Origin: an uncultured Clostridia bacterium
GTDB taxonomy: Bacteria > Bacillota > Clostridia > Oscillospirales > Acutalibacteraceae
Direction of reading: 5' to 3'
DNA: 64,000 nucleotides
Assembly: GCA_937876205.1 (NCBI GenBank)
Contig: CALEII010000044.1
Span: forward strand, 1 to 64,000
In this document: positions 17,695-26,509 of the stretch, in pieces
Numbering within the stretch: position 1 is the first letter of the stretch
How the letters are laid out: each line of letters begins with the position of its first letter
Program-made: the position numbers and the translations under genes
Notes under the pieces: generated by a model
The model's database searches: none
Seen by the model: the letters and a program-made list of their open reading frames with translations, nothing else
Told to the model about the DNA's origin: nothing

Positions 17695-19077
17695 TCATAA
17701 CTTATTGAAATATTCTTTAATTTCTGCCGTTCTTCCGCAGCACATTGCACCCTCGGGACAGGATGTGACGTAACAGCTGGGACCGAATTTATTGAAAATA
17801 ACAGGTGAAATCTCACGAAGCTGACGGAGCATCTCAATTGCAAAATCACGGATTTCCCACTGTGCTCTTGTGCAGGTACGAAGTCTCATAAAAAGCATAA
17901 GCTCTCTGCCGTTCATACAGGAAACAATGTCAAGCGTGTTACCGCTGAGCTGACAGTAAACAGCCTGTTCCTCTGTACAGCCCTCAGCTTTCAGGCAGTT
18001 ATAAAGCTCATTCATTCTTGTGAATGCTTCTTCATATCTTTCAAGAAGACCTGCCTGCTTTACCGTTTCGGGAATTATGTACTTCGTTCTGTCGGTAAGT
18101 GTCAGTGAAGGCACCATAAGAGAGTGCATTCTGTGACGGGCAAAGTGTGTTATTGTTGAGAGTGACACGCCGTTTATACGGAATGTATAGCTGACAGTCT
18201 CAAGAGGTCTCGGTCTTGATGACTCAAGCACGCAGTCAATGATTTTGTTCACATTGCCCTCATCCGAAATAATCTTTTCAACTGCATCGGGTGTGTACTG
18301 TCTTGTCCAGATAAGTGCCGAGCGTGCAACACTCTTTTCAGCATCAGGTGAAACGGAAATAAGCTCAACAGGCTTTTTGCTGTCATTGTTTTCTTCGTAG
18401 TTATTGAACATATAACCCAGAGCAATCTTGTCACTCTTTTCGGGTCTTCTCTTATAAAAATCGGTAACGATACCGGGTGTGAGCTTTTCAATCTGAGAAT
18501 AAATCTGCATACCAAGGTCATAAAGCTCCTTGAACTGACTGCCTCTGCCGAAAAGCATTGAACGAAGCATATGTAAAAGCTCTCTTGCATTGACCGAGCA
18601 ATAGAAATTACTTCTCAGGCAGTAAGGAAGCAGAAATCTTGCATCCTCCTTGGGCACACCTGCATCAACGAATGCAGTGTACTCATTGAAAAGATATTCC
18701 ATAGTTTCACTGAACTTGTCCTCAAGCTCCTTTTTACCTAGGAACGGAACATAAAATCCGCACTTGCGGAAGTCAACATATCTTCTTGATTTTACCGTGA
18801 ATGAAGCAAGTCTGAATTCAATCAGGAACTGCTCAACAAAAACGGAAACATCCTGAAAAGCGAGATTGAACACGGTATGCTCAATTGTTGAGTTATGGCC
18901 TGAACGGGTAACCTTTGAAATGAGCTTTGCGTTCTTCTCCTTATCCTGACTTTTTGCAAATATTTCGGAGGCATCACCCTCCTGAGTTGAAATTCTGCCC
19001 GAGGCAGCAGGAATTTTTTCATCTGTGTCGGAAAGACCGAGAACAATAGCTACAGAACCTCTGTAATCTTCTGTCAT
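17695..19077 (-). CDS. thyX: Flavin-dependent thymidylate synthase, two-domain form
   Basis: Makes dTMP from dUMP with FAD and methylene-tetrahydrofolate. 460 residues, about twice a standard ThyX, and the sequence reads as two tandem ThyX-like halves. The first half has GHNSTIEHTVF and RLASFTVKSRRY, where the usual RHR is altered. The second half has the intact RHRx7S motif in ARHRMHSLMVPS and the family's RTCTRAQWEIRDFA. A short tail with CYVTSCPEGAMCCGR carries four cysteines. No ThyA is seen in the window. It starts with ACGGAGG upstream. Confidence 0.88.
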   Translation of the reverse strand: MTEDYRGSVAIVLGLSDTDEKIPAASGRISTQEGDASEIFAKSQDKEKNAKLISKVTRSGHNSTIEHTVFNLAFQDVSVFVEQFLIEFRLASFTVKSRRYVDFRKCGFYVPFLGKKELEDKFSETMEYLFNEYTAFVDAGVPKEDARFLLPYCLRSNFYCSVNARELLHMLRSMLFGRGSQFKELYDLGMQIYSQIEKLTPGIVTDFYKRRPEKSDKIALGYMFNNYEENNDSKKPVELISVSPDAEKSVARSALIWTRQYTPDAVEKIISDEGNVNKIIDCVLESSRPRPLETVSYTFRINGVSLSTITHFARHRMHSLMVPSLTLTDRTKYIIPETVKQAGLLERYEEAFTRMNELYNCLKAEGCTEEQAVYCQLSGNTLDIVSCMNGRELMLFMRLRTCTRAQWEIRDFAIEMLRQLREISPVIFNKFGPSCYVTSCPEGAMCCGRTAEIKEYFNKL

Positions 19078-19151
19078 TTTAACGCCTCCGTAAAATAATT
19101 ATACTGAATCTTTATAATTCTATCACATAGTGAAGAAAAATTCAACCACAA

Positions 19152-19184
19152 AACAATAATTTATCGCTCCGATAAATTATTGTT
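19152..19184. repeat. Perfect 15-bp palindrome
   Basis: AACAATAATTTATCG, a 3-base loop CTC, then CGATAAATTATTGTT. It lies between the divergent thyX and 19245 genes. Its AATTTATCG/CGATAAATT core matches the outer ends of the element at 8579-8711 and the leader hairpin at 46643-46670, so it is probably a member of a dispersed palindrome family. Confidence 0.8.
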
Positions 19185-19193
19185 TGTCTCAAT

Positions 19194-19222
19194 TTGACAT
19201 TGAAATGCCCGTATGCTATAAT
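19194..19222 (+). promoter_or_regulatory. Consensus promoter for the gene at 19245
   Basis: TTGACA (19194-19199), 17 bases, TATAAT (19217-19222). A strong AGGAGGGGGGG binding site follows at about 19229. Confidence 0.88.
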
Positions 19223-19244
19223 TTCTTAGGAGGGGGGGATCATT

Positions 19245-20039
19245 ATGCTTGAGCAAAAAAGCCTTGACAGAATACACCGCATAATTTCAGCATCGTTTTT
19301 TTTCTTATGTTTTCTGAACATTGTTATAACAGATGATATTACCTACAATGCGTTTGAGTTGATTCCGTTTTTCCAAAATCTTCAGTACAAAATCATAACA
19401 ATGCCCGAACTGTATATTGCAATTACACTTCTGCTTATATATGCGATTTTTTCTTGTCTGTATAAGCACATCACATCAAAAAAGGATGCCGGCAATAATT
19501 CAGGCAGAAAAATACAGCTTATCAGCGGCATTATTGTTATCTGTGTGTCAGCAATTTTTGTTATTCTTTCGTTATTCTCTCTTTTAACGGCAAAAACTGC
19601 CGATATCCCCGTAATTTCAGACGGAAAATATCTTGACATTCACGATTTCGGGATTGAAGACAAAATAACAGGCACGGGTCTGAAGCACTCAGGCAAAGAA
19701 CTCCCGAACAGAATCACCGTGAGAAAAACACTTACGGCAGAGCTCACACTGACGAATGAATACTATCATATCGGTGATAAAAGCTTCATAGTTTATCAGG
19801 ACATAATTGAATACAGAAATCAGGAAACAGCAATGAAAGCTGCCTGTCTGCTTATAAATGACAAATACAACAGCTTCACTGAAACGTCGGCAGACGGATT
19901 TGAAGCAGTTTATACAACATCTGAAGATATTGTTGCTGTAACGGGCAACACAGTTTACAGACTGACTGTTATAACAGGTGAAGACAGTCTTGTGCCCGAT
20001 ACGGAGCATCTTCTCAGATGTATACTTGATAAACAGTAA
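19245..20039 (+). CDS. Membrane protein of unknown function
   Basis: 264 residues. Three hydrophobic segments are seen, at about residues 14-30, 53-72 and 91-115, followed by a soluble C-terminal domain of about 145 residues predicted to lie outside. The soluble part has alternating charged and hydrophobic residues (LTLTNEYYHIGDKSFIVYQD) and looks beta-rich. I recognise no family. It is expressed as a single gene from a consensus promoter and closed by a terminator. Confidence 0.75.
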   Translation: MLEQKSLDRIHRIISASFFFLCFLNIVITDDITYNAFELIPFFQNLQYKIITMPELYIAITLLLIYAIFSCLYKHITSKKDAGNNSGRKIQLISGIIVICVSAIFVILSLFSLLTAKTADIPVISDGKYLDIHDFGIEDKITGTGLKHSGKELPNRITVRKTLTAELTLTNEYYHIGDKSFIVYQDIIEYRNQETAMKAACLLINDKYNSFTETSADGFEAVYTTSEDIVAVTGNTVYRLTVITGEDSLVPDTEHLLRCILDKQ

Positions 20040-20067
20040 AAGAAGCCGAAATTTCCGGCTTCTTTTT
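20040..20067. terminator. Bidirectional terminator
   Basis: AGAAGCCG-AAATTTC-CGGCTTCT flanked by A and T runs on both sides. It ends the gene at 19245 and also the minus-strand trmO. Confidence 0.85.
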
Positions 20068-20734
20068 ACATTTTCACATCACACACCGTGAGTATATTTT
20101 CTTTTACATAAAATCTTATATCATAGCCTGCATACTGAACGCCGTAAAAACGTTTTTCATCCTCGATATATGATGGTCGAGGGTCCTGAGAGAGCATCTG
20201 TATTGCGCCTGTTCTTTTTTCTTCGGGAAGAATTTCAAGAAGATTATGCGGAAAATTCACTTCAAGAGAATAATCCTTTGTCTGAGCCGTAAAACCGTCT
20301 GTCGCTTCGGGTATGCAATCGGCAACAGGCACATAAGGTTTTATATCAAATACAGGCGTTCCGTTCATCATATCAATTCCCGACACATACAGAACGGGAG
20401 AAACATCCTCATCATAAGCAATCCTGTCAAGCTTTACGCATGACAGCCCTATATTATTCGGTCTGAATGGTGAACGGGTGGCAAAAACACCCATTCTTTT
20501 ATTGCCCCCGAGCCTCGGAGGTCTGACAGTGGGTGACCACTCTTCCCTCTCGGTTTCTGAAAGCTTCCATAGCACCCATATATGAGAAAAGCCCTCAAGC
20601 CCTCTGAAAGCCTCTTCCCTTCTGTATTCAGGCTCAAGTATTATTCTGCCCCTGAGACCGTCACACATACCGCTTTGTCTCGGCAGGCCGAACTTTGTAT
20701 TGAAATCAGTTTCAATATGACCTATGATTTTCAT
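20066..20734 (-). CDS. trmO: TrmO/TsaA-family tRNA methyltransferase
   Basis: Family known to N6-methylate t6A37 in tRNA-Thr using SAM. 222 residues. Hallmarks are the N-terminal IGHIETDFNTKFGLPRQSG, LEGFSHIWVLW near residue 55, and ATRSPFRPNNIGLS near residue 90. The C-terminal extension is DPRPSY, the usual end of the conserved core. I choose the ATG at 20732-20734, which overlaps the upstream NUDIX stop as ATGA; a GTG one codon earlier is possible. Confidence 0.9.
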   Translation of the reverse strand: MKIIGHIETDFNTKFGLPRQSGMCDGLRGRIILEPEYRREEAFRGLEGFSHIWVLWKLSETEREEWSPTVRPPRLGGNKRMGVFATRSPFRPNNIGLSCVKLDRIAYDEDVSPVLYVSGIDMMNGTPVFDIKPYVPVADCIPEATDGFTAQTKDYSLEVNFPHNLLEILPEEKRTGAIQMLSQDPRPSYIEDEKRFYGVQYAGYDIRFYVKENILTVCDVKM

Positions 20735-21279
20735 CACACACCGTACATTCTTGCAACCTTGAGAATTGCAGCCATAGTCTTTGCATCCTGAATCTCACCG
20801 TTCATAACCATCTGAGCAAACTCAGCAAGAGGTATTTTTACCACATTGAGAAACTCGTCATCATCGGTATGAGAATCACCGTAGACAAGATTTTTTGCAA
20901 CATACATATGTATTATTTCATCTGTGTATGCAACCGACGGATAAAGACCGCCCATATATTCAATATCGGCACTTTCAACACCGGTTTCCTCGCTAAGCTC
21001 TCTTTTTGCGGCAGTGAGTATATCTTCACCCTTGTCAAGCTTACCGGCAGGAATTTCTATTGTAACTCTGCCTATGGGATAACGGTACTGTTTTACGGCA
21101 ACAACTTCCATATCATCAGTCACGGGAACAACACACACAGCTCCCTGATGCTTTATATATTCCCTTGTGGACTTGTGTCCGTTGGGTAGCTCCACAACAT
21201 CATTGAAAACATGGAGCAGTCTGCCGTCAAACACATTCTCTGATGACACTTTCTTCTCTATAAGCATTTCATCATTCAT
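20734..21279 (-). CDS. NUDIX hydrolase, ADP-ribose pyrophosphatase-like
   Basis: 181 residues. The Nudix box is GEDILTAAKRELSEETGVE (about residues 86-104), with the REL and EET residues that bind Mg2+. The N-terminal part SSENVFDGRLLHVFND and the preceding VVAVKQYRYPIGRVTIEIPAGKLDKG match ADP-ribose pyrophosphatases. It starts shortly after an unlinked promoter region and overlaps trmO by 4 bases. Confidence 0.9.
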   Translation of the reverse strand: MNDEMLIEKKVSSENVFDGRLLHVFNDVVELPNGHKSTREYIKHQGAVCVVPVTDDMEVVAVKQYRYPIGRVTIEIPAGKLDKGEDILTAAKRELSEETGVESADIEYMGGLYPSVAYTDEIIHMYVAKNLVYGDSHTDDDEFLNVVKIPLAEFAQMVMNGEIQDAKTMAAILKVARMYGV

Positions 21280-21360
21280 AACTCATCATCCTTTGCTTTA
21301 TATATATTAAATATACCACACACCGTAAAAATAATCAACTTCTGCAAAAGTTTTTTCCTA

Positions 21361-21389
21361 TTGACAAACCAACAATACTTTGCTAAAAT
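21361..21389 (+). promoter_or_regulatory. Promoter of tRNA-Ser
   Basis: TTGACA (21361-21366), 17 bases, TAAAAT (21384-21389), about 15 bases before the tRNA 5' end. Confidence 0.8.
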
Positions 21390-21403
21390 ATTTTAGCAAA
21401 TAC

Positions 21404-21492
21404 GGAGACGTATCGAAGTGGTCATAACGGGGCGCACTCGAAATGCGTTAGCCTGAAAAGGCTCGAGAGTTCGAATCTCTCCGTCTCCGCCA
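21404..21492 (+). tRNA. tRNA-Ser (anticodon CGA)
   Basis: The acceptor stem GGAGACG pairs with CGTCTCC, with discriminator G and encoded CCA. The anticodon stem-loop is GCGCA-CTCGAAA-TGCGT with anticodon CGA at 21439-21441. A long variable arm GCCTGAAAAGGC and T-loop GAGAGTTCGAATCTC are typical of tRNA-Ser. Confidence 0.97.
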
Positions 21493-21530
21493 AAGGACCG
21501 TATTTTTTCAGAAATTGCGGTCCTTTTTTA
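21493..21530 (+). terminator. Terminator of tRNA-Ser
   Basis: AAGGACCG and CGGTCCTT form a stem followed by TTTTTT, directly after the CCA end. Confidence 0.85.
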
Positions 21531-21564
21531 TCTTCAATAAACATAAATTTACGGAGTGAAAAAT

Positions 21565-22950
21565 ATGAGCGATAACAAAGAAATGCTCGGCACGGCACCG
21601 ATTGGCAGACTGCTGTTTAAACTGGCAGTTCCGACGGTGGTTGCCCAGCTTATCAATATGCTATACAACATCGTTGACCGTATCTATATCGGCCATATGC
21701 CGGATGACGGAAGTCTTGCACTTACAGGTGTCGGTGTCTGTATGCCGATTATTATGATTATCTCAGCGTTTGCGGCGCTGATTGCCTCGGGCGGTGCGCC
21801 GAAGGCATCTATCTCGATGGGCAAGGGCGATAACGACTCTGCCGAAAAAATAATGGGCGGTTGCTTTTCTTTGCAGATTATTATTTCTGCAGTTCTGACC
21901 GCTGTTCTGCTGATCTGGAACAAAGACCTGCTTCTGATGTTCGGCGCAAGTGAGAACACAATCGGCTACGCTACCGATTATATGAATATCTATGCTATCG
22001 GTACCGTCTTTGTTCAGCTGACACTTGGTATGGGAGCATTTATTACGGCACAAGGCTACACCAAAATCAGTATGATTACAGTTCTTATCGGTGCTGTCAG
22101 CAATATTATCCTTGATCCCGTTTTTATTTTCGGCTTTAATATGGGCGTAAAGGGTGCGGCACTTGCTACCATTCTTTCACAAGCTTTTTCCTGCATCTGG
22201 GTGCTTACATTCCTTTTCGGAAAAAAAACCTGTTTAAAACTCAGAAGACATAATCTTCCCATAGATGCAAAGCTTGTTTTTCCTTGCATTGCACTCGGAA
22301 CAGCAACCTTTATTATGCAGAGCAGTGAAAGTGTGATTTCGGTCTGCTTTAATTCCTCGCTCTTAAAATACGGCGGTGATATTGCTGTCGGCGCAATGAC
22401 AATCCTGACAAGCGTTATGCAGTTTGCTATGCTCCCGATGCAGGGCATTGCACAGGGTGCACAGCCTATTTTAAGCTATAACTACGGTGCAAAAAACACC
22501 GGTCGTGTCAAGAAAACCTTTAAGCTTCTGCTTATCTCCTGCCTTACTTACTCCTTTATCATCTGGGGAGCCATTATGCTGTTCCCGAATATATTTGCAG
22601 GTATATTCACACCCGATGCAACACTCATTGAATTCACCGCAAAGGCTCTTCGGATTTACTGCGGTGTGATGTGTATCTTCGGCATTCAGATTGCCTGTCA
22701 GATGACATTCGTTTCAATCGGCAACGCACCGTGTTCCATTATTGTTGCTATTGTTCGTAAATTTGTTTTACTCTTACCGCTGATTTACATTATGCCCCGG
22801 CTGATAGCAGATAAAACAATGGGGGTATATACGGCAGAGCCCGTTGCGGATATAATAGCAGTAACCTTTACCGCTATCCTTTTCACCGTTCAGTTTAAAA
22901 AGGCACTAAAATCCTTAATAACAAAAAACTCAGAGGAGACAGCAGAATAA
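21565..22950 (+). CDS. MATE family multidrug efflux transporter
   Basis: 461 residues with about 12 hydrophobic segments. The N-terminal LGTAPIGRLLFKLAVPTVVAQLINMLYNIVDRIYIGHM and the repeated GMGAFITAQGYTKISM / PMQGIAQGAQPILSYNYGAK are diagnostic of MATE transporters, which export drugs or metabolites against Na+ or H+. I use the ATG at 21565 with GGAG nine bases upstream rather than the GTG at 21556 that overlaps the binding site. It stands just behind tRNA-Ser and uses somewhat more GC-rich codons than its neighbours, so recent acquisition is possible. Confidence 0.93.
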   Translation: MSDNKEMLGTAPIGRLLFKLAVPTVVAQLINMLYNIVDRIYIGHMPDDGSLALTGVGVCMPIIMIISAFAALIASGGAPKASISMGKGDNDSAEKIMGGCFSLQIIISAVLTAVLLIWNKDLLLMFGASENTIGYATDYMNIYAIGTVFVQLTLGMGAFITAQGYTKISMITVLIGAVSNIILDPVFIFGFNMGVKGAALATILSQAFSCIWVLTFLFGKKTCLKLRRHNLPIDAKLVFPCIALGTATFIMQSSESVISVCFNSSLLKYGGDIAVGAMTILTSVMQFAMLPMQGIAQGAQPILSYNYGAKNTGRVKKTFKLLLISCLTYSFIIWGAIMLFPNIFAGIFTPDATLIEFTAKALRIYCGVMCIFGIQIACQMTFVSIGNAPCSIIVAIVRKFVLLLPLIYIMPRLIADKTMGVYTAEPVADIIAVTFTAILFTVQFKKALKSLITKNSEETAE

Positions 22951-23150
22951 ATACAGAGCCTGTCTTTTCTCTCGTTGACAATGTACCGTGGGAAGATGAC
23001 GGTAAGATAAGATTTGCAGTTTTTCAGGGTAAAAAACTTTTTAGTCAATCTGAAACTGAATTGTCAGACGGATTAAATTCTGTAAACATCCATTTTGATT
23101 ACGGCAACCTGTATAAAATCAACGGCATCTGTAAACTGAATAAAGAATAA
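22935..23150 (+). pseudogene. Start-less reading frame after the MATE gene
   Basis: In the +3 frame an open frame of about 70 codons overlaps the MATE stop and ends at TAA 23148-23150. It includes VPWEDDGKIRFAVFQGKK and VNIHFDYGNLYKING. It has normal-looking amino acid composition but no ATG, GTG or TTG near its beginning. It may be the 3' remnant of a deleted gene. I recognise no family. Confidence 0.4.
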
Positions 23151-23156
23151 ATAAAG

Positions 23157-23186
23157 AAACGGAACGAGAAAAACTTCGTTCCGTTT
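23157..23186. terminator. Bidirectional terminator
   Basis: AAACGGAACGA and TCGTTCCGTTT pair exactly and end in TTTTT. It lies between the convergent MATE locus and hydrolase. Confidence 0.85.
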
Positions 23187-23192
23187 TTGTTT

Positions 23193-23936
23193 TCAGTTAA
23201 TCATTTCATCCACATATTCTGTCAGAATATAAATCTGTTCTTCATTGGTAAGTGTCGGGGTACCGTCGCCGTCCTGTGCACCGTACATACCGAAATATGC
23301 ATGGCATCCGCCGTCAATAATGACTTCTTTGAAATCCTCCGGGAGATTTATCTTGTTTTCCGCATATTTTTCCATATCCATAACCTTGTCTTCACTGCCG
23401 TAAACAGAAAGAACATCGATATCACTGTCAGACAAATCTGCCGTGGAATATGCACCCAACAATATAAGCCCCTCAAAATCTTCTGTATGCTCCGAAAGAT
23501 ATGATGCCGCCATTGCACCGCCGAGAGAATGTCCGCCGATGTACCATTCGTCAATTTCAGGATACTGTTCCCTTATTCCATCAGCCCCATTCATATCAAA
23601 AACTGCAAGATTAAAGGGCATTTCTACAAGAACGCAAAGTATACCTTTTTCTGAAAGTGACTGCATAAGCGGAATGTAAGCGGTATATTCAACCTTTCCG
23701 CCCGGATAAAAAATCAATCCCTTTGCTGCACCTTCGGGTTCAAAAACTATGTTGCCGTCAGGCTGTGTTTTCCAAGAGGTGCCCTGTGGCATAAATGCAG
23801 CAACCGCTTCATTGTCTGCTTTGTAATAATCACAGAGATACACGCCGCAGGCTCCTGCAAAAACACCAAGCACTGCAAAAAAAGTAATAATGATTATAAA
23901 TAACTTTCTTTTTCTGTTGTTTTTTATAAAACTCAT
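23193..23936 (-). CDS. Membrane-anchored alpha/beta hydrolase
   Basis: 247 residues. A basic N-terminus and one hydrophobic segment (about residues 11-33) would anchor it with the domain outside. The nucleophile elbow GGHSLGGAMA is near residue 143, and the probable catalytic His is in IDGGCHAYFGMYG near residue 212, with an Asp in SVYGSEDKV. FYPGGKVEY near residue 77 forms the oxyanion region. Substrate unknown. Family assignment is solid; esterase or dienelactone-like roles are guesses. Confidence 0.85.
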   Translation of the reverse strand: MSFIKNNRKRKLFIIIITFFAVLGVFAGACGVYLCDYYKADNEAVAAFMPQGTSWKTQPDGNIVFEPEGAAKGLIFYPGGKVEYTAYIPLMQSLSEKGILCVLVEMPFNLAVFDMNGADGIREQYPEIDEWYIGGHSLGGAMAASYLSEHTEDFEGLILLGAYSTADLSDSDIDVLSVYGSEDKVMDMEKYAENKINLPEDFKEVIIDGGCHAYFGMYGAQDGDGTPTLTNEEQIYILTEYVDEMIN

Positions 23937-24015
23937 AACATATCACCCGATTTTATTATAGCAGATTTTTTATTGGTTTTTAATATTGTTTTTTAATTTT
24001 CTATTGCATTTTTCA

Positions 24016-24045
24016 TTGATTTTAAATCTGATTTTATGATATAAT
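24016..24045 (+). promoter_or_regulatory. Probable promoter for the DUF4317 gene
   Basis: TTGATT (24016-24021), 18 bases, TATAAT (24040-24045). Confidence 0.6.
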
Positions 24046-24072
24046 TCATCTCACGCAAAGGAGAAATTGAAA

Positions 24073-25194
24073 ATGAACGATAAAGAATTAAGAGAAATAA
24101 AAAAGCGATTCAGAGCCAACAAAAGCAGTATTTTCAGCGTAAAGGCCTGTCTTGTCAACAACAACAGAGAGATTGTTAAGACATTTGAGCAGTCATTGAC
24201 TCTTTGCACAGAGGAAGAAAATGACAAGCTTCTGGGAATTATGAAAAAAACTCTTTCCGGCGGTATGGGAACAAACCTTATTGACCTTGAATTCACACCT
24301 CAGCAGGTTATTGAGAGTGAGCAGCACAAGCTTCTTATGACACTCAACAAATCAGAGCTGAAAGATGAAGAAGCCCTGAACACACTGTATGAAAAAATCT
24401 CTCAGAGCATCAGTATCGACGGCAACTATATTATACTCATTGCCCACGATAACTATGATGTATACTCCTACTCCAAGGACGGAGAAAAGCAGGATTCAAC
24501 AGAAGTATTTTCATATTTTATCTGCTGTGTATGCCCCGTAAAGCCGCTGAAATCGGGACTTTGCTTCCGTTCAAGTGACAACAGCTTCCGTGCATTGGGT
24601 GAGCAGGTAATGCTGGGCAATCCCGAAATGGGATTTATGTTCCCCGTTTTTGATGACAGAGCCACAAATATTTATAACACTCTCTATTACACAAAAAATA
24701 TTTTTGACCTTCACAGCTCCTTCATTCAGAATATTTTCGGCGTTGAAACACCTATGTCTGCCCCTGAACAGAAGGACACTTTTGATGATTGTCTCAGAGA
24801 AACACTTGAGGGTGAGTGCGACATTCAGGTTGTCAGAAGCGTTCACGACCAGATTTCAGAAATGATTCAGGAGCACAAGGAAACAAAGCAGGAAGAGCCT
24901 CTGAAGCTGTCAAAAACAAATCTGAGAACAGTGCTTGAATACTGCGGAGTCGATGAAGAAAAGGTTGATAAGTTCGGTGAGAAATTTGATGAACAGTTCG
25001 GCAAGAATGCAGAAATTGAGCCGAAAACAATTGTTGACACAAAGAAATTTGAAGTCAATATGGCTGATGTGTCAATAAAAGTCAATCCCGAAAGAACAGA
25101 CCTTGTTTCAACTCAGGTAATCAACGGCGTCAAGTACATAATGATTTGCGTTAACGATTCAGTTGAAGTAAACGGCATAAAAATTGATATATAA
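24073..25194 (+). CDS. DUF4317-like cytoplasmic protein
   Basis: 373 residues, no signal peptide or membrane segment. The opening MNDKELREIKKRFRANKSSI and the region FSYFICCVCPVKPLKSGLCF resemble the DUF4317 family common in gut Clostridia; function is unknown. The ATG at 24073 has AAGGAG nine bases upstream, whereas the TTG at 24067 sits too close. The C-terminal 80 residues (FGEKFDEQFG...) look like a separate small domain. A single gene with its own promoter and terminator. Confidence 0.8.
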   Translation: MNDKELREIKKRFRANKSSIFSVKACLVNNNREIVKTFEQSLTLCTEEENDKLLGIMKKTLSGGMGTNLIDLEFTPQQVIESEQHKLLMTLNKSELKDEEALNTLYEKISQSISIDGNYIILIAHDNYDVYSYSKDGEKQDSTEVFSYFICCVCPVKPLKSGLCFRSSDNSFRALGEQVMLGNPEMGFMFPVFDDRATNIYNTLYYTKNIFDLHSSFIQNIFGVETPMSAPEQKDTFDDCLRETLEGECDIQVVRSVHDQISEMIQEHKETKQEEPLKLSKTNLRTVLEYCGVDEEKVDKFGEKFDEQFGKNAEIEPKTIVDTKKFEVNMADVSIKVNPERTDLVSTQVINGVKYIMICVNDSVEVNGIKIDI

Positions 25195-25207
25195 CAATTC
25201 ACAGGCA

Positions 25208-25240
25208 CAGGCAGTCAGAAATGGCTGTTTGTTTCTTTTT
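25208..25240 (+). terminator. Terminator of the DUF4317 gene
   Basis: CAGGCAGTCA pairs with TGGCTGTTTG, partly by G-T pairs, then TTTCTTTTT. Confidence 0.65.
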
Positions 25241-25332
25241 AAGAATTTTTTACACATTATTCACAAACAGAATTAACAAATATATTACTATATAAATACA
25301 AAATTCCAATCAGAAAAAAAGGAGAAAATAAA

Positions 25333-26436
25333 ATGAGTGCAATTTTTCATCAGATAGCATACAAGCTTCTGAGCGTAATCTTATCAATTCTTGCTCTTTT
25401 CGGGTATTCAGGTGACTATCTGAAAGCCGACAGCAGTGAATGGAACACAAATTACAGCTATGTTTTTGTACACGGTCTTATGGGCTGGGGCAGCTATGAC
25501 AGCACATATAAAATGATGCCTTACTGGGGTATGCTCGGCGGCGACCTTATGGAATACCTTAATGACAAAGGTTTTGACTGCTATGCGGCATCAGTTGCGC
25601 CCACATCAAGCGCATGGGACAGAGCCTGCGAGCTTTATGCTCAGCTTACAGGTACTGTTGTTGATTACGGTGAAGCTCACAGCAAAGAATACGGTCACGA
25701 CAGATTCGGCACAGACTACACGGGCAGAGCTCTTATTGATTCCTGGAGTGCTGAAAACAAAATAAATCTTCTCGGTCATTCCTTCGGCGGTGCAACAGTA
25801 AGACTTTTTGCAAGTATGATGGAAACAGGCTCGGAAGCTGAAAAAGCCGTTACAAATGAAGATGAGCTTTCAGATTTCTTCAAGGGCGGTAAGGGCGACT
25901 GGATTTACAGCATAACAGCACTTGCAGCACCACATAACGGCACATCTGCTTACCACACAGGCGGTGACAGTGAAGAAGAAGCAGAGAAAGACACTGCTGC
26001 TTTTGATATGAATATTGACAATGCTCTGGCACTGAACAAAACAATTACCACTTACGCTGATACATACTACTTCTCAATTGCCTGTGATGCAACCCGGCAG
26101 AATGAAGACGGCACCTACTCCCCCGTCAAATCAAAGATGGAGTCACTGTTTGTGAGCTCTTCTGAAGAAATGGGCAGATTCACAGGAGTGACAAAAGGCG
26201 GATACGTAATTGATGAATCCTGGCAAAGAAATGACGGACTTGTTAATACTGTTTCTGCTCTTGCTCCCTCAGATGCACCTGCAACTGAGTACAATGCAGA
26301 AAATGTGATTCCCGGAATATGGAACATTATGCCTGTATATGACGGAGACCATATGTCACTGCAGGGCGGACTTACAAAAACAAACGATGTAAAAGACCTT
26401 TATGTTGAACATCTCGGAATGATAAACAAGCTTTAA
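25333..26436 (+). CDS. Secreted lipase, staphylococcal/Geobacillus type
   Basis: 367 residues. A hydrophobic N-terminal segment (about 8-25) suggests export or anchoring. The catalytic triad is readable: Ser150 in GHSFGG, Asp301 in WQRNDGLVN, and His340 in DGDHMSLQG. YVFVHGLMGWG at 43-53 is the oxyanion strand, and the GHDRFGTDYTG insertion is typical of the large thermoalkalophilic/staphylococcal lipases. It would cleave triglycerides or other esters. Strong GGAGAAAATAAA before the ATG. A single gene, closed by a terminator. Confidence 0.88.
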   Translation: MSAIFHQIAYKLLSVILSILALFGYSGDYLKADSSEWNTNYSYVFVHGLMGWGSYDSTYKMMPYWGMLGGDLMEYLNDKGFDCYAASVAPTSSAWDRACELYAQLTGTVVDYGEAHSKEYGHDRFGTDYTGRALIDSWSAENKINLLGHSFGGATVRLFASMMETGSEAEKAVTNEDELSDFFKGGKGDWIYSITALAAPHNGTSAYHTGGDSEEEAEKDTAAFDMNIDNALALNKTITTYADTYYFSIACDATRQNEDGTYSPVKSKMESLFVSSSEEMGRFTGVTKGGYVIDESWQRNDGLVNTVSALAPSDAPATEYNAENVIPGIWNIMPVYDGDHMSLQGGLTKTNDVKDLYVEHLGMINKL

Positions 26437-26454
26437 AACAAAGTATAAAGTAAA

Positions 26455-26505
26455 AACAACCGTGTATTCCGTCAAAAACGACAGCGTACACGGTTGTTAT
26501 TATTA
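26455..26505. terminator. Long stem terminator between convergent genes
   Basis: AACAACCGTGTA and TACACGGTTGTT pair exactly around a 20-base loop, with A-runs and T-rich flanks serving both strands. Confidence 0.8.
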
Positions 26506-26509
26506 CTTT

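Noticed and set aside
21361..23186. tRNA-Ser region considered as a prophage or integrative element attachment site
   Set aside because: No integrase gene and no duplicated tRNA 3' end in the window.
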